Source: Fervidifonticultor_A tertius
GTDB taxonomy: Bacteria > Sysuimicrobiota > Sysuimicrobiia > Sysuimicrobiales > Humicultoraceae
NCBI GenBank assembly: GCA_031459235.1
Contig: JAVKIY010000086.1
Location: 1-9,157 of the forward strand
Reading direction: 5' to 3'
Length of the DNA: 9,157 nucleotides
In this document: positions 1 to 7,336 of the stretch, piece after piece
Position numbering within the stretch: position 1 is the stretch's first letter
Layout: each line of letters begins with the position of its first letter
Made by a program: the position numbers and the translations under genes
Notes under the pieces: model-generated
Seen by the model: the letters and a program-made list of their open reading frames with translations, nothing else
Told to the model about the DNA's origin: nothing
Databases searched by the model: none

Positions 1-1689
1 GGCGCCGCCCCAGGGCACCCGGCCCGCCCGCGCGGCGCCTGGCGCCGGCTGGCGGCCGACCCCGCGGTCCTGGCCGCGGCCCTGGCCATCCAGGTTCTGC
101 TGCTGGTTTTCATCGTGTGGCCGCTCGTGCGCGTGGTGGTCGTCAGCCTGACACCGGGCGGTCTCTGGTCGACAGCAGCCTACGCCGAGCAGCTCCGGTC
201 GTGGTACATCCAGCGCGCCGTGGTGAACAGCCTGCTCGTCGGCGTGCTCACCGCCGGCGTCAGCGTCGTGCTGGGGTTCGCCTACGCGTACACCCTGGTA
301 CGCACCGCGGTCCCCCTCCGCCGGCTCCTGCACCTGCTCGCGATCCTGCCAATCGTCTCGCCGCCGTTCGTGTCGTCGATCGCGATCATCCTGCTCTTCG
401 GCCGGGGCGGCATCATCACCTCAGGGGTGCTCGGGCTGCAGGACTTCAACATCTACGGCTTCAAAGGGCTACTGCTGGCGCAGGTCATGACGTTCGCGCC
501 GGTCGCCTACCTCATCCTGCGGGGCGTGCTGGAAGGCATCGACCCCACCCTGGAGGATGCGGCCCTCAACCTCGGCGCGGGTCGCCTCACCGTCTTCCGC
601 CGGGTGCTGCTGCCGCTGGCGACCCCCGGCATCGCGAGCGCCTTCCTGGTGGTGTTCATCGAGTCGCTGGCCGACTTCGGCAATCCGTTGCTGCTGGCGG
701 GCAGCGCGTTCCCGATTCTCTCGGTGCAGGCCTACCTCCAGATCACCGGCATGTTCAACCTACCCGCGGGCGCGGCGCTGTCGGTGCTCCTGCTGGCGCC
801 CTCGATTGCCGCGTTCCTGATCTACCGCGCGATCGTGGGGCGCCGGCGCTACGTCACCATCACCGGGAAGCCCGGCCGGTCGTCGCTGAAGGCGACCAGC
901 CCCCTCACCACCGGGCTCTTGTTCGCGACGACCGCGCTGATGGCGGGGCTCGTCGTCCTGTTCTATGCGGTTATCGCGGCCGGCGCGCTCGCCCGCACCT
1001 GGGGCGTCGACAACCGGCCGTCGCTGGACGCCCTGCGCTACGTGCTCAGCGTCGGGGGCGAGACGATCCGCGACACGCTCACCATCGCGGTCACCGCGAC
1101 GCCGGTCTCCGGGCTCCTGGGGATGGTGGTGGCTTTCCTGGTGGTCCGGAGGCGGTTCCCCGGCCGCGGCGTGCTCGAGATGACCTCGCTGTTGAACTTC
1201 GCGCTCCCCGGGACCGTGGTCGGCATCGGCTACATCCTGGCGTTCAACCAGCGGCCGCTGCTGCTGACCGGGACGATGCTGATCCTGGTCGCCTGCTTCG
1301 TCTTCCGGTACGTGCCCGTGGGCATCCAGTCCGGTATCGCGGTCCTGCGGCAGATCGACCCGGCCATCGAGGAGGCCGCGCAGAACCTCGGCGCCTCGAG
1401 CGCGTTGACGTTCCGCCGGGTGACCCTACCGCTGGTGCGGCCCGCGTTCTTCTCGGCGCTCGTGTTCGCGTTCGTGCGGGCGATGACCGCGATCAGCGCC
1501 GCGGTGTTCTTGGTTTCCGCCAACTGGAACCTGATGACCGTGCAGATCCTCAGCGAGGTCGGCTCGGGCCGCTACAACGCGGCGGCCGCCTACAGCATGG
1601 TGCTGCTGGCGATCGTCGTCGCGGCCATCGCGGCGATCGGGCTGCTGCTACGCCGCGGGTACAGCCCGGTGCAGGGGCGGTTCTTGTGA
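1..1689 (+). CDS. Fused two-domain ABC importer permease (FbpB-type), 5' partial
   Basis: This is the inner-membrane channel subunit of an ABC importer of the Fe(III)/thiamine/spermidine/2-aminoethylphosphonate class, in which two permease domains are fused in one chain. The frame is open from base 1, and 562 residues are visible before the TGA at 1687-1689. Each half carries the EAA loop that contacts the ATPase: an EDAALNLGAG motif starting at nt 553 (visible residue 185) and an EEAAQNLGAS motif starting at nt 1369 (residue 457), each followed by a FRRV-LPL segment. The internal duplication explains the length. A GTG at 115 is a possible start, but it would cut off most of the first membrane helix (about residues 22-50, AVLAAALAIQVLLLVFIVWP), so the true start is at or before the window edge, with a short basic cytoplasmic tail first. 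It overlaps the ATPase gene by 4 bp. The substrate is unknown; the binding protein is probably upstream. Family assignment is firm, substrate is not. Confidence 0.93.
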   Translation, partial: GAAPGHPARPRGAWRRLAADPAVLAAALAIQVLLLVFIVWPLVRVVVVSLTPGGLWSTAAYAEQLRSWYIQRAVVNSLLVGVLTAGVSVVLGFAYAYTLVRTAVPLRRLLHLLAILPIVSPPFVSSIAIILLFGRGGIITSGVLGLQDFNIYGFKGLLLAQVMTFAPVAYLILRGVLEGIDPTLEDAALNLGAGRLTVFRRVLLPLATPGIASAFLVVFIESLADFGNPLLLAGSAFPILSVQAYLQITGMFNLPAGAALSVLLLAPSIAAFLIYRAIVGRRRYVTITGKPGRSSLKATSPLTTGLLFATTALMAGLVVLFYAVIAAGALARTWGVDNRPSLDALRYVLSVGGETIRDTLTIAVTATPVSGLLGMVVAFLVVRRRFPGRGVLEMTSLLNFALPGTVVGIGYILAFNQRPLLLTGTMLILVACFVFRYVPVGIQSGIAVLRQIDPAIEEAAQNLGASSALTFRRVTLPLVRPAFFSALVFAFVRAMTAISAAVFLVSANWNLMTVQILSEVGSGRYNAAAAYSMVLLAIVVAAIAAIGLLLRRGYSPVQGRFL

Positions 1690-2771
1690 GCGCGCCGGCG
1701 TTGCTGATCGACCGCCTGACCAAGGTCTTCGCCGACCCGGCGGGGGCGGCCGTGGTCGCGGTGGACGACGTCACGCTCGCGGTGGCCGCGGGCGAGTTTG
1801 TCTCGCTGCTCGGCCCCTCGGGGTGCGGCAAGACGACGCTGCTCCGCATCGTCGCGGGGTTCGAGACGCCGACGGCGGGCGAGGTGGTCATCGCCGGCGA
1901 GCGGGTCACCGAGCTCCCGCCCAACCGCCGCGACACCGCCATGGTCTTCCAGTCCTACGCGTTGTTCCCGCACCTGGACGTCTTCGAGAACGTCGCCTTC
2001 GGCCTGCGCGTGCGGGGCGTGGCGGCCCCATCGCTGGGGGCGCGCGTGGCCGAGGCGCTGGCGCTGGTGGGGCTGACCGGCCTCGAGCGCCGCTCCCCGG
2101 ACCAGCTCAGCGGTGGCCAGCAGCAGCGCGTCGCGCTCGCGCGCGCGGTCGTCACGCGGCCGCGTCTGCTGCTGCTCGACGAGCCGCTGTCCAACCTGGA
2201 CGCCAAGCTGCGTGAGCAGATGCGCGTGGAGCTCCGGCGCATCCAGCGCGAGCTGGGCATCACCGCGGTCTACGTGACCCACGACCAGGTCGAGGCGATG
2301 ACCCTCGCCGACCGAATCGTCGTGATGAACCGGGGGCGCGTACAGCAGGTGGCCCCGCCGGCCGAGCTGTACGCGCGGCCCGCGACCCCCTTCGTGGCGG
2401 AGTTCGTCGGCAAGGTGAACCTGCTCGAAGGACGCGTCACCGTGGCCGACGGCGACCGGTGGCGCGTGGCGCTGGCCGGCCTGGAGGCGGTCGTGCCTGC
2501 CCGCGGGCCGGTACCGCCGGATGGCCGCGTGGGCGTGGTCGTGCGGCCAGAAACCGTGCACCTGAGGCGCGACGGTCCGCTGCGCGGGGTGGTGCGTCGC
2601 ACCACCTACCTGGGCTCGCAGGTGGAGTACGAGGTGGAGGTGGGCGACCTGCGGCTGCAGGCGATCGGCCAAAGCCCGCTGGAGGAAGGCATCTTCGCCG
2701 AGGGGGAGCGCGTCGGCGTCACCATCGGCTTCGATGTGGCGCACGTGGTGCCGCTGGACGGCGTCGGGTAG
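1686..2771 (+). CDS. ABC importer ATP-binding protein with TOBE domain (FbpC/PotA type)
   Basis: This cytoplasmic ATPase of 361 residues energises the permease encoded just upstream. All nucleotide-binding motifs are intact: Walker A GPSGCGKTT at residues 43-51, Q-loop Gln89 in VFQSYALFPH, signature LSGGQQQR at 141-148, Walker B LLLLDEP at 161-167 with catalytic Glu166, D-loop SNLD at 169-172, and H-loop His199. Residues from about 240 onward form the C-terminal TOBE-type regulatory region typical of the FbpC/PotA/UgpC group, and total length is normal for that group. The GTG at 1686 is chosen because it overlaps the permease stop (GTGA), the usual translational-coupling arrangement. The same frame is open far upstream, but that part is only a shadow of the permease gene. 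Ferric iron, spermidine/putrescine, phosphonate and thiamine are all possible substrates; the sequence does not choose among them. Confidence 0.95.
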   Translation: MSAPALLIDRLTKVFADPAGAAVVAVDDVTLAVAAGEFVSLLGPSGCGKTTLLRIVAGFETPTAGEVVIAGERVTELPPNRRDTAMVFQSYALFPHLDVFENVAFGLRVRGVAAPSLGARVAEALALVGLTGLERRSPDQLSGGQQQRVALARAVVTRPRLLLLDEPLSNLDAKLREQMRVELRRIQRELGITAVYVTHDQVEAMTLADRIVVMNRGRVQQVAPPAELYARPATPFVAEFVGKVNLLEGRVTVADGDRWRVALAGLEAVVPARGPVPPDGRVGVVVRPETVHLRRDGPLRGVVRRTTYLGSQVEYEVEVGDLRLQAIGQSPLEEGIFAEGERVGVTIGFDVAHVVPLDGVG

Positions 2772-2803
2772 TTCCCCCCGGCGCGCACCGCCGGAGACGC
2801 GTC

Positions 2804-4816
2804 ATGGCTCGCCGTGCCGTCGAGATCGACGACCTGCTCAGGATCCGGTTCCCCCACCACGCGGCTCTGTCGCCCGACGGCCGCCGGGTGGTCTTCGCGC
2901 TCGGCCGGCTCGACCAGGCGGCCAACGAGTGGCGCGCCGCCCTCTGGGTCGTCCCGGTCGGCGGCGGCGAACCCCGGCCGTTCACCGCGGACGAGGCACG
3001 CGACGCCTCGCCGGTCTGGTCGCCCGACGGCCGGTGGCTGGCGTTCCTCTCCACCCGCGGCGGCCGCCGGCTGGGACGCAAGAAGCCGGTGATGCAGCTC
3101 TGGGTGATGCCCGCAGACGGCGGCGAGGCCCGCCAGCTCACGCACGTCGCCGCCGACGTCGCCCAGCCGGCGTGGTCCCCGGACGGCGAGACGATCGCCT
3201 TCGTGACGCGGGCCACGCCGGGCGCGGTCGAGGGCGCCGCCGACGACGAGCCGCCCGTGGTGCGCGCGATTACGCGCGCCAGGTACAAGTTCGACGGGCT
3301 GGGGTTTCTGGATGGCTACAGCCATGTCTGGACCGTTCCCGTGACCGGGGGCGAGCCCGCCCGGGTCACCGACGGCGACTTCGACCACGAGGCGCCCGCG
3401 TGGCTGCCCGGCGGAGGCGAGATCGTCTTCGTCGCGAACCGGACCGCGGGCGCGGACTTCTCGTTCGCCCGCGACCTGTGGGCCGCCGACGCGCGGACCG
3501 GCGCGCTGCGGCGCCTGACCGAGCATCCCGGCCCGGCGCTCGCGCCGGCGCCCTCGCCGGACGGGCGCTGGGTCGCCTTCGTCGGGCACGACTTCCACGC
3601 GAAGAGCGCGACGAACATGGGCGTCTGGGTCGTGCCGGCCGAGGGCGGGGAGGCGGTGAACCTGACCGCCGCGTTCGACCGCTCGGTGGGCAACGCGGTG
3701 GGCAGCGACGCGCGGCTGACCCCGTCCGTGCCCTCGATCGCCTGGACGCCGGACGGGAGCGGCATCACGTTTTACGCGACCGACCGCGGGAGCACGCACC
3801 TCTACCGCGTGACCGTCGCGAACCGGTGGGTGCACCAGCTCACGGCCGGCGCCGAGGTCGTCGCCGACCTGACCGCGGCCGCGGGGACGGTCGTCTACCA
3901 GCGCATGGCTCCGACGACGCTCGACGAGCTCTGGGTGCTGCCGCCGCTCGGCGAGCCCTATCGTCTGGTCGCGCCCAACGACGCGCTGTCCGCGGAGCTT
4001 GAACTCGCCGAGCCGCGGCGCTTCGTCTTCAGAGGTGCGGACGCCTGGCCGATGGACGGTTGGGTGCTCACCCCGCCGGGCTTCGATCCCCGCCGACGGT
4101 ACCCGGCGATCCTGCGCATCCACGGCGGGCCGCACGCCGCGTACGGCGACGCGTGGAACCACTACGTCGCCGTGCTGGCCGCGCGCGGCTATGTGGTCGT
4201 GTGGACCAATCCGCGCGGCAGCCAGGGCTACGGCGAAGCGTTTGCGCGGGCCGTCGTCGAGGACTGGGGCGGGAAGGACAGCCAGGACATCCTGCTCGGC
4301 CTCGACCACGCGATCGGCCTGGGGTTCATCGACCCGGACCGGGTCGCGGTAACCGGCGGCTCCTACGGCGGGTTCATGACGAACTGGCTCATCGGCCACA
4401 CGACGCGGTTCCGGTGCGCCCTGACCGAGGTCTGCGTCAGCAACCTGCACAGCTTCTACGGCACCAGCGATATCGGCGCGACCTGGGGCGAGGTGGAGTG
4501 GGGTGCCTCGCCGTGGGAGGGCGCGGACCGGTTGCTGCGGCGCTCGCCGATCACCTACGCGCCGCAGGTCACCACCCCGGTGCTCATCACGGCCAACGAA
4601 GCCGATCACCGCTGCCCGGTGGAGCAGTCCGAGCAGTTCTTCATCGCGCTGCGCAAGCTCGGCAAGGAGGCCGAGTTCCTGCGCTTTTCGGGCGAGAGCC
4701 ACCTGATGAGTAGCGCGGGCCGGCCGAAGCCGCGGCTGGAGCGGTTGCGGCGCGCGGTCGCCTGGTTCGACCGGCACCTGGGCCCGGCGGCGCCGGCCGC
4801 GGCCGCCGGCGACTGA
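2804..4816 (+). CDS. S9 family serine peptidase (acylaminoacyl-peptidase/DPP-like)
   Basis: This is a 670-residue serine peptidase of the prolyl-oligopeptidase clan, cleaving short peptides. Residues about 15-395 form a TolB/WD40-like beta-propeller marked by repeated SPDGR-type blades (LSPDGRRVVF, WSPDGRWLAF, WSPDGETIAF, PSPDGRWVAF, WTPDGSGITF), which in this family restricts access to small substrates. Residues about 405-665 are the alpha/beta hydrolase: HGGPH at 440-444 (oxyanion region), nucleophile Ser520 in GGSYGGFM, Asp601 in NEADHRCP, and His633 in GESHLM, so the triad is complete. There is no signal peptide or membrane helix, so it is predicted cytoplasmic. The ATG at 2804 is supported by GGAG at 2793-2796 with a 7-base spacer. 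It starts 32 bp after the ATPase stop, so it may be transcribed with that transporter, and it lies upstream of the regulator and peptide-type transporter. The exact specificity (acylaminoacyl-, dipeptidyl- or oligopeptidase) cannot be read from the sequence. The Ala/Pro-rich tail (last 10 residues) looks disordered. Confidence 0.95.
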   Translation: MARRAVEIDDLLRIRFPHHAALSPDGRRVVFALGRLDQAANEWRAALWVVPVGGGEPRPFTADEARDASPVWSPDGRWLAFLSTRGGRRLGRKKPVMQLWVMPADGGEARQLTHVAADVAQPAWSPDGETIAFVTRATPGAVEGAADDEPPVVRAITRARYKFDGLGFLDGYSHVWTVPVTGGEPARVTDGDFDHEAPAWLPGGGEIVFVANRTAGADFSFARDLWAADARTGALRRLTEHPGPALAPAPSPDGRWVAFVGHDFHAKSATNMGVWVVPAEGGEAVNLTAAFDRSVGNAVGSDARLTPSVPSIAWTPDGSGITFYATDRGSTHLYRVTVANRWVHQLTAGAEVVADLTAAAGTVVYQRMAPTTLDELWVLPPLGEPYRLVAPNDALSAELELAEPRRFVFRGADAWPMDGWVLTPPGFDPRRRYPAILRIHGGPHAAYGDAWNHYVAVLAARGYVVVWTNPRGSQGYGEAFARAVVEDWGGKDSQDILLGLDHAIGLGFIDPDRVAVTGGSYGGFMTNWLIGHTTRFRCALTEVCVSNLHSFYGTSDIGATWGEVEWGASPWEGADRLLRRSPITYAPQVTTPVLITANEADHRCPVEQSEQFFIALRKLGKEAEFLRFSGESHLMSSAGRPKPRLERLRRAVAWFDRHLGPAAPAAAAGD

Positions 4817-4916
4817 CCGCCAGCACCCGGTCGGGCCCAGGCCTCCGGGCTGCGTGCGGGCGGCCCTGTCGTGACTCATCGAGGGAGGAACCACAGGCCA
4901 CGGGGGCGTATCGTGT

Positions 4917-4939
4917 TGGTCATGACTGGTCATGACCAG
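4917..4939. promoter_or_regulatory. Predicted GntR/HutC-type operator: tandem repeat plus 14-bp palindrome
   Basis: The 10-mer TGGTCATGAC occurs twice head to tail (4917-4926 and 4927-4936), and the second copy is part of the perfect 14-bp palindrome CTGGTCATGACCAG (4926-4939). The two GTCATGAC cores are therefore centred exactly 10 bp apart, about one helical turn. It lies 36-58 bp upstream of the GTG start of the gntR-type gene, in the 158-bp gap after the peptidase. Known for the family: HutC-subfamily GntR regulators bind GT-N-TA-N-AC-like palindromes, and the DasR dre consensus is ACTGGTCTAGACCAGT. Bases 4925-4940 agree with dre at 13 of 16 positions, the main difference being an AT instead of TA centre. 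Inference: an autoregulatory operator, possibly also controlling the downstream transporter. No convincing -35/-10 pair or intrinsic terminator was found in the rest of the gap (4817-4974). Confidence 0.72.
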
Positions 4940-4974
4940 ATTGCGGGCGCCTTGAGCCCGCTGGGAGGCCTGCG

Positions 4975-5733
4975 GTGAAACTCCGGCGTCAGGACGCCAC
5001 CCCGCTCCACCGCCAGCTGACCACGGTGCTCGCCGGGCACATCCGCGGCGGCCGGTTCCGGCCCGGTGAGCGCATACCCTCCGAGCGCGAGATCTGCGAG
5101 GCCTACGGTGTCAGCCGCACGACCGTGCGACAGACCATGAGCGACCTGGTCGCCTCCGGCCTGCTCGTCCGCGTCCCGGCCAAGGGGACCTTCGTGGCCG
5201 GGCCGCGCATCGAGCAGGACCTGACCCGGGTCGTGCGGTTCTCCGAGGCGGTGTCCGCGGCCGGCTACCGGCCCGCTGCCCGCCTGCTCGGAATCCGGAC
5301 CGCCGCCGCGCCGGCGGACGTCGCCAGGGCGCTGGGCCTGCCCGCTGGCGAGCGCGTCGTCGTGGTGGAGTTGCTCAGCCTGGGCAACGGTGCGCCGCTC
5401 GCGCTCTACCGCATCCACCTGCCGTCGGAGACCGGCGACCCGACCGCCCGCGCGCTGCTGGCCGCGGAAGCCGAGGGCCGGGTGACGTTCGGGCTGGTGC
5501 TCGAGCACGTCCGACGCGTGGCCGGGTTGGAGCCCGCGCAAGTCGTGCAGACCTACGAGGCCGCGCCGGCGTCCGCGGAGATCGCGGGGTTGCTCGGCAC
5601 AGCCGAGGGCGAGGCGTTGATCGCCAGCAGCCGGACCGTGCTCACCGCGACCGGCGCGCCCATTACCTACGACCACGCCTACTACCGCGGCGATCGCTAC
5701 CGGTTCACGATCCGCCGGGCGTACGCGCTGTGA
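4975..5733 (+). CDS. GntR family transcriptional regulator, HutC subfamily (UTRA domain)
   Basis: This is a 252-residue DNA-binding regulator. Residues about 8-75 are a GntR winged helix-turn-helix: PLHRQLTTVLAGHI, the family hallmark FRPGERIPSEREICEAYGVS, recognition helix RTTVRQTMSDL, and wing KGTFVA. Residues about 85-250 are a UTRA effector-binding domain (start RVVRFSEAVSAAGYRP; end PITYDHAYYRGDRYRFTI), as in HutC, NagR/YvoA, DasR and PhnF. The GTG start is supported by GGGAGG at 4963-4968 with a 6-base spacer and by the standard spacing of the N-terminal helix. A dre-like operator lies immediately upstream, which suggests autoregulation. The binding-protein and dpp-type permease genes follow 58 bp downstream on the same strand and are the likely target. 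HutC-type regulators sense small molecules such as amino sugars, histidine intermediates or fatty acids; which one applies here is not visible. Confidence 0.94.
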   Translation: MKLRRQDATPLHRQLTTVLAGHIRGGRFRPGERIPSEREICEAYGVSRTTVRQTMSDLVASGLLVRVPAKGTFVAGPRIEQDLTRVVRFSEAVSAAGYRPAARLLGIRTAAAPADVARALGLPAGERVVVVELLSLGNGAPLALYRIHLPSETGDPTARALLAAEAEGRVTFGLVLEHVRRVAGLEPAQVVQTYEAAPASAEIAGLLGTAEGEALIASSRTVLTATGAPITYDHAYYRGDRYRFTIRRAYAL

Positions 5734-5791
5734 GGCCGGGCCGTCTTCGGGGCGCGGCTGCGGGAACGATGCGCAGAAGGGGGGAAGGAGC

Positions 5792-7336
5792 ATGAGGAGA
5801 CATCTGCTCGCGGGCGTCGTTCTGCTGAGTGTGGCCCTCGCGATCCTGGCGCCGGCCGGCGCCCAGGACCGCACGCTCTCGTTCGCGCTGGACACCGAGG
5901 CCTTCCGGCGCCCGGAGGCCGAGGCGATCGCCGAGGGGCTCCGGGGCCTCGGTGTGCAGACCGAGGTGCGCGTGTGGGAGCGCACCAGCCTGATCGCCCG
6001 CATCCAGGCCGGCGAACGCCAGGCCTACCTCACCGACTGGGGCAGCGCCTACTTCGATCCCTTCGACCTGGCGGAGCCCAAGTTCACCACGGGCGGCCGC
6101 GGCAACTACTCCTTCTACTCGAACCGCGAGGTGGATAGCCTGCTGGTGGAGGGCGTGACCGGTACCGATGCGGCCCGCCGGCGCGAGGCGTACTTCAAGG
6201 TCCAGGAGATCCTCTTCCGCGAGGCGCCCTGGATCTTCGGCTACTTCCGCCAGGACATCCACGGCGCGAGCACCCTGGTGGAGAACTGGGAACCCTCGAT
6301 GGACAGCCGGATCAACCTCCACGACGTCCGGATGGCGCGCGGCGGGCTCGTGGTGGTGGGGATGAACACGAACGCCATCGTGACCTTCGACCCGGCGATG
6401 TTCCGCGACCGCAAGACCGAGACCGTGCTGCGCAACATCTTCGACGGTCTGGTGACGCGGACGACCCGCGACCGGGTGGTCCTCGAGCTGGCCTCGGCGA
6501 TGCGGCAGCCCTCGCCCACGCTCTACGAGTTCACGGTCCGGGAGGGCGTCACGTTTCACAACGGCGACCCGCTGACGGTCGACGACGTGGTCTTCACGTT
6601 CGAGCGCATTCTGCGCGAGCGGGGTGTCGGCGGAGAGAGCAGCCCGCGCCGCGCGCTGCTCGGCCCGCTGCAGCGGGTGGAGCGCGTGGACGACCGGACG
6701 GTCCGCTTCGTCCTGGAGCGGCCGTTCCCGGTGTTCCTGCAGGCGCTGGTGCACTTCCAGATCGTCCCGCGGCGCTACATCCAGACCGTGGGCGACCGGG
6801 CGTTCGCGGAGCGGCCGGTCGGCGCCGGGCCGTTCCGGTACGTGACCGGCCGGGTGGACTCGCAGATCGTGCTCGAGCGCTACGACCAGTACTACGGCGG
6901 CGCCCCGGACCTGCCGCCGGTCGGGCCCGCGCCCCTGCGCGGCGCGGTCTTCCGGATGATGCCCGAACCGGCCACCCGCGTGGCCGCGCTCAAGGCCGGC
7001 GAGGTACACATCATCGAGGACCTGCCGGTGGACCTGATCCCGGAGATCGAGCGCGATCCGCGCACGACGCTGAAGACCACGCAGGGAACGCGCGTCTACG
7101 GCGTCGAGCTCAACAACCGGCGGCCCCCGTTCAACGACGCCAAGGTGCGGCAGGCGCTCAACTACGCGGTCAACTGGGAAGCGATCCTGCGGTCGGTCTA
7201 CCGCGGCACGGCCACGCGCCTGTCCACCGCGTTCCTGCCCAGCGGGTTCGGCTACAATCCCAGGCAGCAGGCGTACCCCTACGACCTGGCCCGGGCCCGG
7301 ACCCTGCTGCGCGAGGCCGGGTACACCGTGCGGTAG
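5792..7336 (+). CDS. Family-5 (SBP_bac_5) ABC solute-binding protein, apparently circularly permuted
   Basis: This is an exported binding protein of the DppA/OppA family (514 residues), predicted to deliver peptides or similar solutes to the DppBC-type permeases just downstream. Residues 1-24 are a Sec signal peptide (basic MRRH, hydrophobic core, AGA|Q cleavage) with no lipobox cysteine, so it is probably free in the periplasm. The domain order is unusual. Residues about 26-181 match what is normally the C-terminal part: PEAEAIAEGLRGLGVQTEVR, the LTDWGSAYFDPFD block, NYSFYSNREVDSLL, the RREAYFKVQEILFREAPW helix, and the RINLHDVRMAR ending. Residues about 184-514 match the normal mature N-terminus onward: GGLVVVGMNTN, VLRNIFDGLVTR, FTVREGVTFHNGDPLTVDDV, VGAGPFRY, NNRRPPFNDAKVRQALNYAV, GYNP, and PYDLARARTLLREAGY just before the stop. 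Both parts look complete, total length is normal for the family, and no internal stop or frameshift is visible. A GGGGGGAAGGAG purine run precedes the ATG closely. Family certain; permutation strongly indicated; substrate unknown. Confidence 0.93.
   Translation: MRRHLLAGVVLLSVALAILAPAGAQDRTLSFALDTEAFRRPEAEAIAEGLRGLGVQTEVRVWERTSLIARIQAGERQAYLTDWGSAYFDPFDLAEPKFTTGGRGNYSFYSNREVDSLLVEGVTGTDAARRREAYFKVQEILFREAPWIFGYFRQDIHGASTLVENWEPSMDSRINLHDVRMARGGLVVVGMNTNAIVTFDPAMFRDRKTETVLRNIFDGLVTRTTRDRVVLELASAMRQPSPTLYEFTVREGVTFHNGDPLTVDDVVFTFERILRERGVGGESSPRRALLGPLQRVERVDDRTVRFVLERPFPVFLQALVHFQIVPRRYIQTVGDRAFAERPVGAGPFRYVTGRVDSQIVLERYDQYYGGAPDLPPVGPAPLRGAVFRMMPEPATRVAALKAGEVHIIEDLPVDLIPEIERDPRTTLKTTQGTRVYGVELNNRRPPFNDAKVRQALNYAVNWEAILRSVYRGTATRLSTAFLPSGFGYNPRQQAYPYDLARARTLLREAGYTVR

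Noticed and set aside
115..117. GTG at 115 as the start of the first permease
   Set aside because: It would fall inside the first membrane helix; the frame is open to base 1 and the upstream residues complete that helix and a basic tail.
484..491. A third GTCATGAC core inside the permease gene, identical to the operator core
   Set aside because: It lacks the flanking CTG/CAG arms of the palindrome, is deep inside coding sequence (codons for V-M-T), and a single 8-base match in about 9 kb is not unexpected.
117..1685. Upstream extension of the ATPase reading frame making an 884-residue protein
   Set aside because: The added part is an out-of-frame reading of the permease gene with low-complexity composition; the ATPase begins at the GTG at 1686.
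1590..2744. Minus-strand open frame (384 codons) opposite the ATPase gene
   Set aside because: Shadow frame opposite a gene with all ABC ATPase motifs; no recognisable domain.
4792..4850. GC-rich inverted repeats around the peptidase stop (GCCGGC copies at 4792-4810; GCCC/GGGC at 4835-4850) as a terminator
   Set aside because: Stems are short or lie within Ala/Pro codons and no T-run follows, so an intrinsic terminator is not supported.
4886..4914. TATCGT at 4909-4914 as a -10 promoter element
   Set aside because: No acceptable -35 hexamer is found at proper spacing, and promoter consensus for this GC-rich lineage is unknown.
2606..4933. Very long minus-strand open frame (775 codons) opposite the S9 peptidase
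   Set aside because: It lies opposite a gene with complete catalytic motifs; its translation is rich in Arg, Gly, Ala and Pro and shows no recognisable domain. Such frames are common opposite GC-rich coding DNA.
6332..6334. Internal ATG (Met181) as a separate gene start that would give an unpermuted, truncated binding protein
   Set aside because: It has no signal peptide after it and no clear ribosome binding site, and the upstream part is in frame, carries the signal peptide and matches the family C-terminal part.
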